Below the pieces are notes generated by a model, which had not been told where the DNA came from, did not search any database, and worked only from the letters and a program-made list of their open reading frames with translations. From the NCBI RefSeq assembly GCF_001713475.1, contig NZ_CP016499.1, forward strand, positions 806,001 to 870,000: a stretch of DNA of 64,000 nt, written 5' to 3'. The position numbers were made by a program, and so were the translations under genes. This document shows, piece after piece, positions 1 to 7,877 of this stretch. The stretch's first letter is position 1, and each line of letters opens with the position of its first letter. This DNA comes from Agrobacterium sp. RAC06. GTDB taxonomy: Bacteria > Pseudomonadota > Alphaproteobacteria > Rhizobiales > Rhizobiaceae.

Positions 1-136
1 CGACCGCCCTCACCCAGTTTAGTGCTTCGGATCCCTCCTGCAGCCGGTTTCCGGCCAGCACGCCGAGCCAGCGCCACATGTCCGTAGCAAGCCAACCGGC
101 GACGATGATGACGATGTAGGGCCAATAGTCCTGCAT
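1..136 (-). CDS. azlD: AzlD-type branched-chain amino acid exporter subunit (partial)
   Basis: Only the first 45 codons lie in the window; the gene runs off the left edge. The visible start (MQDYWPYIVIIVAG) is a hydrophobic segment followed by a short polar stretch, as in the small AzlD subunit that pairs with AzlC. Its ATG overlaps the stop codon of the upstream azlC gene by one base (TGATG), which indicates translational coupling. The family name rests mainly on this context, because the body of the protein is missing. Family knowledge: AzlCD exports branched-chain amino acids or analogues across the inner membrane. Confidence 0.7.
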   Translation of the reverse strand, partial: MQDYWPYIVIIVAGWLATDMWRWLGVLAGNRLQEGSEALNWVRAV

Positions 137-918
137 CAAACCACCTCGTCTGCATGGGTGGTAGGATCGATGCCAGCGGCGGTCGCCTGCTTCTGCCCTG
201 CCCGGATCACATAGCGGTCGAATAGGTAGGCCAGCGTGCCGCCGCCAAGGCCGGCAATCAGAATGTCGAAACCGGGCACGACCAGCGCCAGGAGCGGGCC
301 TGAGACGGCGCCGACGACGAAGCCCACCTTGACGACGGACTGCCGGCCCGTCGCCCAGATGGAGGCGATGAAGTAAACCGGGGTGAGGAAGAACAGAAGA
401 CCGGCAATCACGGGCGGGAACTTCGCCACCAGCCCATAACAGACACCGACGAGGATGGTGTTGATCGTCACCAGCGTGATGCCGAAGCCGGCGAAATAGG
501 CGACCCGCCCTTCCCTCGGCACATTCTTGAAGCTGCCCATCGCAAAGACCCAGGCGGTTATCGCGATGAAATGCGACAGGAACAGCAAAAGCCAGGTCGG
601 CGTGCGTTCGGTGCGCATTTCCGGCACGAGCGAGGCGACCATGGGCATCATGCGGATGGAAGAGAGCGAGACGGCCAGGAAGATCGCCAGCAGATTGGCG
701 CCGCTGGTCATCGTGCCGATCAGAATCATCTTGGCCGGCAGCGCCCACACCGCCGCTGTCATGAACATCGCTTCCGCGCGGCTGACACCCGATTCAAGTG
801 CGAAGGCAGAAAAGCCGACGAAGGAAATCATCAGGATGATCGCAGGCAGGCTGTAGAGCCCGCGCATGCCGGTGAAAAACCACCGTGTTTGGGAAATATC
901 GGAAGAGGCCGAAGACAT
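136..918 (-). CDS. azlC: AzlC family permease (branched-chain amino acid export)
   Basis: A 260-residue, very hydrophobic protein with several predicted membrane helices, including segments near residues 22-45, 55-95, 110-130 and 140-215. Length and N-terminal pattern (a large exporter subunit starting with a soluble stretch before GMRGLYSLPAI) fit the AzlC/YgaZ family. It is followed with a one-base overlap by an AzlD-like small subunit, the usual exporter pair. It lies downstream of clpA but is separated from it by a strong hairpin with a T-run, so it is probably transcribed on its own. Substrate is inferred from the family only. Confidence 0.85.
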   Translation of the reverse strand: MSSASSDISQTRWFFTGMRGLYSLPAIILMISFVGFSAFALESGVSRAEAMFMTAAVWALPAKMILIGTMTSGANLLAIFLAVSLSSIRMMPMVASLVPEMRTERTPTWLLLFLSHFIAITAWVFAMGSFKNVPREGRVAYFAGFGITLVTINTILVGVCYGLVAKFPPVIAGLLFFLTPVYFIASIWATGRQSVVKVGFVVGAVSGPLLALVVPGFDILIAGLGGGTLAYLFDRYVIRAGQKQATAAGIDPTTHADEVV

Positions 919-934
919 CTGAAAATCCGGATCG

Positions 935-968
935 GCAAAAAGAAAGTGCCGGGCGGAACGCCCGGCAC
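935..968 (-). terminator. Rho-independent terminator of clpA
   Basis: A perfect 10-bp inverted repeat (GTGCCGGGCG paired with its complement, positions 946-955 and 959-968) with a 3-nt loop is followed on the minus strand by a T-rich run. It lies 23 bases after the clpA stop and before the azlC start, so it should end the clpS-clpA transcript. Confidence 0.85.
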
Positions 969-990
969 GGGTCTCTCAAGCTTGGGGTGC

Positions 991-3468
991 TTACTTCTTC
1001 TTCGGCACCTTCGGCACGGCGGAGCGTTTCGGCTGCTTCGGTGCCTCATCGATGAGGGCGACATCCCCCTCATCGACAATCGCCGTGGCCTTTGCCGCCG
1101 GCTTGCGCTTCGCCTTGGCAGGCTTAGCCGATGCCACTTCGGCTTCCGGCTTCGGCTTGACGGCTGGCACCTCTGCAATCGACTCCAGATCGAGCACTTC
1201 CGCGCCGGTGTCGTCGGTCTTGGTCCCGACCTTGACGACGCCACCCTTCTTCAGCTTGCCGAAGAGGATCTCGTTGGCAAGCGGCTTCTTGATGTGCTCC
1301 TGGATCACGCGACCCAGCGGACGGGCACCCATCTTCTCGTCGTAACCGCTCTTCGCCAGCCAGGCGATCGCGGATTCGGACAGATCGAAGGTCACGTTGC
1401 GCTCGGACAGCTGGGCTTCCAGCTGCATGACGAACTTCTGCACCACCTGATGGATGACTTCCGTCGGCAGCGGTGCGAACGGGATCGTCGCATCGAGGCG
1501 GTTGCGGAATTCCGGCGTGAACAGGCGGTTGAGCGCCTCTTCGTCTTCGCCGGTGCGCTTGGACGAACCGAAGCCGATGGCCGACTTCGCCATTTCTGAC
1601 GCGCCCGCATTGGTCGTCATGATCAGGATGACGTTGCGGAAGTCGATCTTCTTGCCGTTGTGATCGGTCAGCTGGCCATGGTCCATGACCTGCAGCAGGA
1701 TGTTGTAGATATCCGGATGCGCCTTCTCGATTTCATCGAGCAGCACGACCGAATGCGGGTGCTGGTCGACGCCATCGGTCAGAAGACCGCCCTGGTCGAA
1801 GCCAACATAGCCGGGAGGCGCACCGAGCAGACGCGATACCGTGTGCCGCTCCATGTATTCCGACATGTCGAAACGCAGGAGCTCGACACCGAGCGACGAC
1901 GCCAGCTGCTTGGCTACTTCCGTCTTGCCGACGCCCGTCGGACCGGAGAAGACATAAGAGCCGATCGGCTTGTTCGGTTCACGCAGGCCGGCACGGGCAA
2001 GCTTGATCGAGGTTGAGAGGGCTTCGATTGCCTTGTCCTGACCGTAGACGACGGAACGCAGTTCCTTTTCGAGATTGGCGAGCACCATCTCGTCGTCCTT
2101 CGACACCGTCTTCGGGGGAATGCGTGCCATCGTCGCGATGGTAGCCTCAATCTCCCTCTCGGTGATCAGCTTGCGGCGACGCGAGGCCGGCAGCAGCATC
2201 TGGGCCGCACCCGTCTCGTCGATCACGTCGATCGCCTTGTCCGGCAGCTTGCGGTCGGAGATGTAGCGGGCCGAAAGCTCGACAGCCGACTTGATCGCTT
2301 CGTTGGTGTAACGGAGCTTGTGGTAGTCCTCGAAATAGGGCTTCAGGCCCTTCATGATCTCGATCGCATCATCGATCGAAGGCTCGTTGACGTCGATCTT
2401 CTGGAAGCGGCGGACGAGCGCCCGGTCCTTTTCGAAGAACTGGCGATATTCCTTGTACGTGGTCGAACCGATGCAACGGATCGCACCTGAAGAGAGCGCC
2501 GGCTTCAAGAGGTTCGACGCATCCATGGCGCCGCCAGAGGTAGCGCCCGCGCCGATCACCGTATGGATCTCGTCGATGAACAGCACGGCACCCGGATAGT
2601 CCTCGAGCTCCTTGACCACCTGCTTCAGGCGCTCCTCGAAGTCACCGCGATAGCGGGTGCCGGCGAGCAGCGTGCCCATGTCGAGCGAGAAGATCGTTGC
2701 ATCAGCAAGCGCTTCCGGCACCTTGCCTTCAACGATGCGCTTGGCGAGACCTTCGGCGATCGCGGTCTTGCCGACGCCGGGATCACCCACGTAAAGCGGG
2801 TTATTTTTGGAGCGACGGCACAGAACCTGGATGGTGCGGTTCACTTCGTCGTGGCGACCGATCAGGGGATCGATACGGCCAGTCTTGGCCTTCTCATTGA
2901 GATTGACGCAATAGGCCTTCAGAGCCTCCTGCTTGCCCTTGGCGGAGGCTTCATCCGGCTCACGGCCCTGCTTGGCCTCGGGCTCGCCTTCATCCGAGCC
3001 GCGCGGGCTGCGAACCTGCGACGCACCCGGACGCTTGCCGATGCCATGGGAGATGTAGTTGACCGCATCGTAGCGGGTCATTTCCTGTTCCTGCAGGAAG
3101 TAGGCGGCATTGCTCTCGCGCTCGGCGAAGATCGCAACGAGCACATTGGCGCCGGTCACTTCCTCGCGACCCGAGGACTGGACATGGATCACGGCCCGCT
3201 GGATGACGCGCTGGAAGCTCGAAGTCGGCTTCGAATCCTCGTCATAGCCGGTAATGAGATTGGCGAGATCGTTATCGACGAAATCGGCGACAGTCTTTCG
3301 CAAGGCATCGAGGTTGACGTTGCAGGCCCCCATGACGGCGGCGGCATCAGCGTCGTCGATCAGAGCGAGCAGCAGGTGCTCCAGCGTCGCATATTCGTGA
3401 TGACGCTCGTTGGCGTAGGTCAGGGCCTGATGCAGCGCTTTTTCGAGGCTGGGTGAAAATGTTGGCAC
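991..3468 (-). CDS. clpA: ATP-dependent Clp protease ATP-binding subunit ClpA
   Basis: An 825-residue AAA+ unfoldase that feeds substrates to ClpP. Visible parts: Clp N-domain about 1-145; first Walker A GDPGVGKT at 228-235 and Walker B FIDE at 297-300; second Walker A GPTGVGKT at 509-516; an IGF tripeptide at 631-633, matching the ClpP-docking loop; and a D2 small domain to about 750. The last 60 residues (about 765-825) are a Lys/Ala/Pro-rich tail that E. coli ClpA (about 758 residues) lacks. It lies nine bases after clpS, so the two form an operon, and a strong terminator follows. The cytosolic ClpAPS role is established family knowledge. Confidence 0.97.
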   Translation of the reverse strand: MPTFSPSLEKALHQALTYANERHHEYATLEHLLLALIDDADAAAVMGACNVNLDALRKTVADFVDNDLANLITGYDEDSKPTSSFQRVIQRAVIHVQSSGREEVTGANVLVAIFAERESNAAYFLQEQEMTRYDAVNYISHGIGKRPGASQVRSPRGSDEGEPEAKQGREPDEASAKGKQEALKAYCVNLNEKAKTGRIDPLIGRHDEVNRTIQVLCRRSKNNPLYVGDPGVGKTAIAEGLAKRIVEGKVPEALADATIFSLDMGTLLAGTRYRGDFEERLKQVVKELEDYPGAVLFIDEIHTVIGAGATSGGAMDASNLLKPALSSGAIRCIGSTTYKEYRQFFEKDRALVRRFQKIDVNEPSIDDAIEIMKGLKPYFEDYHKLRYTNEAIKSAVELSARYISDRKLPDKAIDVIDETGAAQMLLPASRRRKLITEREIEATIATMARIPPKTVSKDDEMVLANLEKELRSVVYGQDKAIEALSTSIKLARAGLREPNKPIGSYVFSGPTGVGKTEVAKQLASSLGVELLRFDMSEYMERHTVSRLLGAPPGYVGFDQGGLLTDGVDQHPHSVVLLDEIEKAHPDIYNILLQVMDHGQLTDHNGKKIDFRNVILIMTTNAGASEMAKSAIGFGSSKRTGEDEEALNRLFTPEFRNRLDATIPFAPLPTEVIHQVVQKFVMQLEAQLSERNVTFDLSESAIAWLAKSGYDEKMGARPLGRVIQEHIKKPLANEILFGKLKKGGVVKVGTKTDDTGAEVLDLESIAEVPAVKPKPEAEVASAKPAKAKRKPAAKATAIVDEGDVALIDEAPKQPKRSAVPKVPKKK

Positions 3469-3477
3469 GTCTGATCC

Positions 3478-3825
3478 TCACTTCTTTTCCATGACGCATT
3501 GAAGCGGATGTTCATGTTGCCTGGCGAAATCCATCACCTGTGAGACTTTGGTTTCGGCGACTTCGTAGGTGAAGACACCACACTCCCCGACACCATGATT
3601 GTGGACGTGCAGCATGATGCGGGTGGCGGCTTCCCTGTCCTTCTGGAAAAAGCGCTCCAAGATGTGGATCACGAATTCCATCGGGGTGTAGTCGTCGTTC
3701 AGAAGCAGGACGCGATACAGGTTCGGCTTCTTCGTCTTCGGCTTGGTGCGGGTGATCACCGAGGTGCCGCGATTGGCATTGTCCCCGTCACCCTGGCTCT
3801 GCATGAAGACCGGCTTGGCAGTCAT
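3478..3825 (-). CDS. clpS: ATP-dependent Clp protease adaptor ClpS
   Basis: A 115-residue adaptor that delivers N-end-rule substrates to ClpA. The first 33 residues are a polar, likely disordered arm; the core begins at [19 protein letters not shown] with the conserved NDDYTPM segment at 43-49 that lines the N-degron pocket, followed by an HVHNHG stretch and a cysteine-containing strand near the end. The gene lies immediately upstream of clpA with nine bases between them, the standard clpSA arrangement. A 240-base gap upstream holds the phasin terminator and presumably the clpS promoter. Confidence 0.96.
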   Translation of the reverse strand: MTAKPVFMQSQGDGDNANRGTSVITRTKPKTKKPNLYRVLLLNDDYTPMEFVIHILERFFQKDREAATRIMLHVHNHGVGECGVFTYEVAETKVSQVMDFARQHEHPLQCVMEKK

Positions 3826-4010
3826 TTCAGTTCATTCTCCGTTGTCCGGCCGGTTTGCCGTTACACATCGGTGCGGACGAACACTCAGCACAGTAAGGTA
3901 GTTCATTATGCGGTGATTTTAAGCCCCCCAGGCTGCCATGACGACAATTTGTCACGAAGCCCGGAAATGCGAGGAAATGGAAGAATTAGGTTATACCAGC
4001 AGCCACAAAT

Positions 4011-4042
4011 GACAAGACCGGCCGTGCGGGGCACGGCCGGTC
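4011..4042 (-). terminator. Terminator of the phasin gene
   Basis: A 12-bp perfect inverted repeat (GACCGGCCGTGC arm, 4016-4027 and 4031-4042) with a 3-nt loop lies 24 bases beyond the phasin stop on the minus strand. The trailing sequence (TTGTCATTTG) is T-rich but not a clean T-run. The remaining bases up to clpS (3826-4010) show nothing I could assign beyond a likely clpS promoter. Confidence 0.75.
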
Positions 4043-4066
4043 TCGAATGTTACGCGCAAGCTTCGA

Positions 4067-4414
4067 TCAGGCAGCAGAAGACATTGGCGCCATGGCCTTG
4101 CCGACAACACCCTCGTAGGGCTTGTAAGCGATCTTGGCGAGATCAGCATACATTTCGCCCATCTTGGTCGCTTCGGCAACGAAACTCTCATAGGAGGACT
4201 TCATGAAGGTCGTCTGGAGCTCGAAAGCAGCTTCAACGCTCTTCACCGATGTCAGGGCTTCCATGTAGGACGCCATGTCCTGGAACGACTTCTTGGAGTA
4301 GTCGGTCGCTTCTGTGGCGATCGCCTGAAAACCCTTGGTGACTTCCGAATAGTTCTTCATCATGGCTTCCATGGCTTCCTTGCCCTTCTTGCTGGCGTCA
4401 TCGATATTGATCAT
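4067..4414 (-). CDS. Phasin family protein (PHA granule-associated)
   Basis: A 115-residue, low-complexity helical protein rich in Ala, Met, Lys and Glu with no cysteine: the phasin 2 pattern (KGKEAMEAMMKNYSEVTKGFQ, then FQDMASYMEALTSVKSVEAAFE). Phasins coat polyhydroxyalkanoate granules; a PHA synthase gene lies at 25.8 kb in the same window. The ATG at 4414 is preceded by a near-perfect Shine-Dalgarno (AAGGAGGAG), so an upstream in-frame start is unlikely. It is flanked by its own terminator and an upstream promoter with an adjacent palindrome, suggesting a single-gene unit. Confidence 0.88.
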   Translation of the reverse strand: MINIDDASKKGKEAMEAMMKNYSEVTKGFQAIATEATDYSKKSFQDMASYMEALTSVKSVEAAFELQTTFMKSSYESFVAEATKMGEMYADLAKIAYKPYEGVVGKAMAPMSSAA

Positions 4415-4452
4415 GCGGACACTCCTCCTTGTTGGGCATATCAGATAGCGCG

Positions 4453-4501
4453 AAGATAGCAGTCGCACAAAAAGGGTCAAGTGAATTTGTGCGGCGCACA
4501 A
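4453..4501 (-). promoter_or_regulatory. Phasin promoter with upstream palindromic operator
   Basis: On the minus strand a TTGACC -35 (4475-4480) and TATCTT -10 (4453-4458) are separated by 16 bases and lie about 40 bases upstream of the phasin ATG. Just upstream of the -35 is the odd palindrome TTGTGCGGCGCACAA (4487-4501), with 7-bp arms around one central base. Its TGC-N3-GCA core resembles sites described for PhaR-type PHA regulators. The regulator assignment is inference. Confidence 0.5.
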
Positions 4502-4530
4502 CAATCGTCAATTGTAAGCCGGATAAGGAA

Positions 4531-4560
4531 ATGGGGCCGCACCAACAGGCGCAGCCCCAT
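4531..4560 (-). terminator. Terminator of the DUF3126 gene
   Basis: A 13-bp hairpin (4531-4543 with 4548-4560, two G-U pairs on the minus strand) with a 4-nt loop follows the DUF3126 stop by about 60 bases and precedes the phasin promoter. Only a short T stretch follows, so efficiency is uncertain. Confidence 0.65.
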
Positions 4561-4620
4561 CTTCATGACACTTCTTTTGGCGCGCTAGCGCTCTTCAGCG
4601 CCTTGCAGAGATCCCTGCGA

Positions 4621-4824
4621 TCAAAGGTCGACGTCGAGGATCGCCATCGAGAAATTGTAGGAGAGATCGCCGTCTTCGTCGTCCTTGAAGACAACGCCGA
4701 GGAACTCGTCACCGACATACACTTCAGCGGAATCGTCCTTGCGCGGACGGGCCTTCACACTCATCGTCGGGTTGAAGGTGCGCTTGAAATAGGCGTCGAG
4801 CTTCTTCAGTTCTTCGGGCTTCAC
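4621..4824 (-). CDS. DUF3126 family protein
   Basis: A 67-residue acidic protein beginning MKPEELKKLDAYFKRTF and containing MSVKARPRKDDSAEVYVGDEFLGVVFKDDEDGDLSYNF in two pieces. This matches the short DUF3126 family, widespread in Rhizobiales and without known function. It lies 127 bases downstream of cysE on the same strand, with a weak hairpin between, so it may be part of the same transcript by read-through. No membrane segment, signal peptide or cysteines are visible. Family assignment is from recall of the motif; function unknown. Confidence 0.8.
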   Translation of the reverse strand: MKPEELKKLDAYFKRTFNPTMSVKARPRKDDSAEVYVGDEFLGVVFKDDEDGDLSYNFSMAILDVDL

Positions 4825-4901
4825 ACTGCGTCTCCGTGGACTGTTTCTGGGGTGCGCGCTTGTCGCACGGGCATTCCGGACCTGTAAAGACGCGAAGTGA
4901 A

Positions 4902-4927
4902 GTTTGCCCCAGGGAACCCGGGCAAAC
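4902..4927 (-). terminator. Possible terminator or attenuator after cysE
   Basis: An 8-bp inverted repeat (GTTTGCCC and its complement) with a GC-rich loop lies 25 bases beyond the cysE stop on the minus strand. It lacks a clear T-run, so it may only attenuate transcription into the DUF3126 gene. Confidence 0.4.
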
Positions 4928-4951
4928 CTTGCCGTTCACGTTCTCGTGCTG

Positions 4952-5776
4952 TCAGTCGTCCGAAGCGATCATCTGGTCCATTGAGCGCGCCGGCTCGGCA
5001 CAACCCGCCTCCCCGACCACGCGTGCGGGAACGCCGGCGACTGTTGTGCATTTCGGCACGGGCTTTAGAACGACAGAACCTGCAGCGATGCGCGAGCAGC
5101 TGCCCACTTCAATGTTGCCGAGGACCTTGGCACCTGCTCCGATCATCACGCCATCACCGATCTTCGGATGTCGATCTGCACCTTCCTTGCCGGTACCACC
5201 CAGGGTAACACCATGAAGAATGGAAACATTGTCTCCGATGCGTGCGGTTTCGCCAACGACGAGACCGGTGGCGTGATCGAGGAAGATGCCCTTGCCGATC
5301 CGTGCGGCCGGGTTGATGTCGGTCTGGAACATGTTGGACGAGCGGCTTTGCAGGTAAAGCGCAAAGTCCTTGCGACCATTGTTCCACAGCCAATGGGCCA
5401 GACGGTGGGTCTGGATCGCATGGAATCCCTTGAAATAGAGCACCGGCTCGAGGAACCTCGTGCAGGCCGGATCGCGGTCGTAGACGGCCTGGATGTCGAC
5501 GCGGAGAATACCGGTCCATTCCGGCCAGTCGGCCATCATCGCTTCGAAAGCCTGACGCAACACGATCGCGGGCACGTCGGAGTGATCGAGCCGTTCGCAG
5601 ATCCGGTAGATAACACAATCCTCTAGCGAGCGGTGGCTGAGGACCGTCGAGTGGAAGAAGGCCGCCAGCATAGGATCGCGATCGGCGGCCACGCGGGCTT
5701 CATGCCGCAGGCTATCCCAGATCGGATCCATGGACTTGACAGTCTCGGTCTTGAGGACGTCGTTGTGTGCGACCAT
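4952..5776 (-). CDS. cysE: Serine O-acetyltransferase
   Basis: A 274-residue enzyme that makes O-acetylserine for cysteine synthesis. The N-terminal half is helical (DPIWDSLRHEARVAADRDPMLAAFF, about 16-40), the part that forms the CysE trimer interface; the C-terminal part is a left-handed beta-helix of hexapeptide repeats with the conserved stretch FLDHATGLVVGETARIG and GVTLGGTG. I chose ATG 5776 because GAGGAG lies eight bases upstream and an in-frame start further up adds 20 residues unlike the family. It faces away from the neighbouring crotonase gene. The C-terminal tail is usually the site of cysteine feedback control. Confidence 0.95.
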   Translation of the reverse strand: MVAHNDVLKTETVKSMDPIWDSLRHEARVAADRDPMLAAFFHSTVLSHRSLEDCVIYRICERLDHSDVPAIVLRQAFEAMMADWPEWTGILRVDIQAVYDRDPACTRFLEPVLYFKGFHAIQTHRLAHWLWNNGRKDFALYLQSRSSNMFQTDINPAARIGKGIFLDHATGLVVGETARIGDNVSILHGVTLGGTGKEGADRHPKIGDGVMIGAGAKVLGNIEVGSCSRIAAGSVVLKPVPKCTTVAGVPARVVGEAGCAEPARSMDQMIASDD

Positions 5777-5847
5777 TGCCGGTCTCCTCATTCGTCGTAG
5801 AGACGCCTTATATAGTCCAAGACCTGATGAACTCAAATGGGGGCCGC

Positions 5848-6651
5848 ATGAAACAGTCGATCAGCTTCGCCAATGGCTTTATCAAAGCTTTCGTTGAAGC
5901 CGGAACGGGGCTGTTGATCCTCGACAATCCGCAACGCAAGAATGCCGTTACGGCGGCCATGTGGCGGGCGATCCCCGAGGCCATTCATTGGCTGCATGTC
6001 GAGGCGGAGGCACGCGTGATCGTGATTTCCGGGGCCGGCACCGCAGACTTCAGCGCCGGAGCAGACATTTCGGAATTTACCGAATTACGCAAGGATACTC
6101 AGACCGCACGCGTCTATGAGGCCTCGAACAGCCGCGCGTTTGCAGCCATCCGGGAAGCGCCGGTTCCGATGATCGCGGCGATCAGGGGCGTCTGCTATGG
6201 CGGCGGCTTCGGCCTCGCGGCGGCGACCGACTTGAGGATTGCGGCATCCGATGCGGTGTTTGCGGTGCCCGCCGCCAGACTCGGCCTTGCCTATCCGGCC
6301 GATGCCGTCCAGGATTTTGTCCGTGGCCTTGGAAGCCAGATGGCACGGCGCGCGCTTTACACCGGCGCCGCGATGAAGGCCTCAGACCTGTTCGGCTGCG
6401 GCTTTCTGTCTGAAATCACCGAGCCCGACGAACTGGAGCAGCGCGTAAAAATGCTGGCCGACACCATTGCCGCGAATGCCCCCTTGTCGCTGCGCGCGTC
6501 GAAACTGGCCCTGCGCGCCGTCGAACAGGCCGATGATGACCTGCTGCGCGAAGCCGAGATTATTGGTGCAACGACCTTCGAAAGCGCTGACTATCGCGAG
6601 GGCCGCTCAGCCTTCGCCGAACGCCGACGGCCTGTTTTCACCGGCCGCTGA
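5848..6651 (+). CDS. Crotonase-family protein (enoyl-CoA hydratase-like)
   Basis: A 267-residue crotonase-fold protein. Visible: the first oxyanion-hole stretch SAGADISEF at 69-77 and the second, GVCYGGGFGLA, at 114-124. Both glutamates that activate water in true enoyl-CoA hydratases appear absent: the family GGGxE position is Gly122, and the family PE position is Pro-Ala (141-142). It may therefore act as an isomerase, thioesterase or another crotonase activity rather than a hydratase. ATG 5848 was chosen over an ATG 21 bases upstream because GGGGG lies just before it and the sequence then matches family length. It is transcribed divergently from cysE. Confidence 0.85.
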   Translation: MKQSISFANGFIKAFVEAGTGLLILDNPQRKNAVTAAMWRAIPEAIHWLHVEAEARVIVISGAGTADFSAGADISEFTELRKDTQTARVYEASNSRAFAAIREAPVPMIAAIRGVCYGGGFGLAAATDLRIAASDAVFAVPAARLGLAYPADAVQDFVRGLGSQMARRALYTGAAMKASDLFGCGFLSEITEPDELEQRVKMLADTIAANAPLSLRASKLALRAVEQADDDLLREAEIIGATTFESADYREGRSAFAERRRPVFTGR

Positions 6652-6654
6652 GTT

Positions 6655-7440
6655 TCAGTTTCCGGCTAGTTCCGAATAGAAGTCGAGGGCCGCCTTCTTG
6701 AACACCCGGTCGCCAACCGCCAGCATATGGTCGCGATTGGGGATATCGAGCGCCACGGCTCGCGGCATCAGTTCGGCCAGCGCATGCGGCGATCCGGCAA
6801 TGTCATCCTTGGTCCCCACGCCGATCAAGGTCGGGATCTCGACCCTGGCTATATCCTCCCGACGCACCAGGTCCCGGGAGGTGCGAATGCAGGCGGCAAG
6901 TGCCAGACGGTCTGACTTCGTCTGGTCCGCAAAGGCGCGGAACATGCGGCCACGCTCGTGGGTCACGTCTTCGAGCGAGGGCGCAAGCAGTGCGTCGGCG
7001 ATCGGATCCCAGTCGCCCACACCGTCGCACATGCCGATACCGAGGCCGCCGAAGATCAGCGAGCGAACGCGGTCGGGATGTTCGATCGCCAGGAAAGCGG
7101 AAATCCGGGCGCCCATGGAATAGCCCATGACATGGGCATCGGCGATCCCGAGATGGGTGAGCAATGCTGCGGCATCAGCGGCCATCGCCGTCGGATGGTA
7201 AGCTTCCGGATCATGCGGCTTGGCGCTTGCGCCATGGCCGCGATTGTCGATGGCGATCACCCGGTAGCCGGCATCGCCCAACGTGCGCAACCAGCCGGGA
7301 TAGACCCAGTTGACGCTTGCCGAGGAAGCAAAGCCGTGAATCAGCAGCACCGGATCGCCGGCCGGATCTCCATCATCAAAATAGGCGAGGTCTAGCCCAT
7401 CGTTGCGGAAGCTGGAAAACGGCGGCGCGTCGAGATTCAT
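6655..7440 (-). CDS. Alpha/beta hydrolase
   Basis: A 261-residue alpha/beta-hydrolase fold protein. The oxyanion HG motif is at 35-36, the nucleophile elbow GYSMG gives Ser108, an acid candidate lies at Asp212/213 (GTKDD) and the catalytic His is likely His238 (NRDHML). There is no signal peptide, so it should be cytosolic. Substrate cannot be read from the sequence; relatives hydrolyse esters or act on aromatic-degradation intermediates. It ends three bases from the convergent crotonase gene, which does not imply a shared pathway. Confidence 0.9.
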   Translation of the reverse strand: MNLDAPPFSSFRNDGLDLAYFDDGDPAGDPVLLIHGFASSASVNWVYPGWLRTLGDAGYRVIAIDNRGHGASAKPHDPEAYHPTAMAADAAALLTHLGIADAHVMGYSMGARISAFLAIEHPDRVRSLIFGGLGIGMCDGVGDWDPIADALLAPSLEDVTHERGRMFRAFADQTKSDRLALAACIRTSRDLVRREDIARVEIPTLIGVGTKDDIAGSPHALAELMPRAVALDIPNRDHMLAVGDRVFKKAALDFYSELAGN

Positions 7441-7603
7441 CGATCAGTCCTTGTGAGCATGGGCCGGCAACCATAGCCATGGTTACGGTGACATCAATTG
7501 CCGCAGGCAGATTTTCTGTGACTTTTGCGTCCGCCCGGCTCTACACATTTGGCGATGACGGCGCTAATGTCCGCGCAAATTCGCACAGCATTCGGAGCAA
7601 GTC

Positions 7604-7849
7604 ATGGCCGGCCACACCATTCCCCATTTCCAGAACGACGGCGGTCACCGAGTGATCGAAGTCGGCGTGAAAGAATTCATGTGCACCGGCGCCTCTGTGC
7701 CCTACGACCATCCGCATATCTTCATCGACATGGGACATGACAACGAAAAGGTCTGCTCCTACTGCTCGACGCTCTTCCGCTACAATCCGAGCCTGAAGGC
7801 CGAACAGACCAACCCGCCGGGCTGCGTCTTCCACATCAAGGCGGCGTGA
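7604..7849 (+). CDS. Zinc-finger domain protein (NDUFS6/zf-CHCC type)
   Basis: An 81-residue protein with Cys27, His36/38, the pair C51-S-Y-C54 and Cys74. The FMCTGASVPYDHPHIFIDMG segment followed by VCSYCSTLF is the pattern of the zf-CHCC family, whose mitochondrial member is complex I subunit NDUFS6. The 163-base gap upstream separates it from the divergent hydrolase gene; 28 bases downstream starts an FAD monooxygenase on the same strand, so they may be co-transcribed. Function as a complex I accessory protein is inferred from family. Confidence 0.88.
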   Translation: MAGHTIPHFQNDGGHRVIEVGVKEFMCTGASVPYDHPHIFIDMGHDNEKVCSYCSTLFRYNPSLKAEQTNPPGCVFHIKAA

Positions 7850-7877
7850 CCGCGGCGTCACGATCGGCATAGATTTC

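Noticed and set aside
2563..3456. A 297-codon frame antisense to clpA
   Set aside because: Shadow of the ClpA coding frame with no Shine-Dalgarno and no family resemblance. The same applies to the frame at 571-1599.
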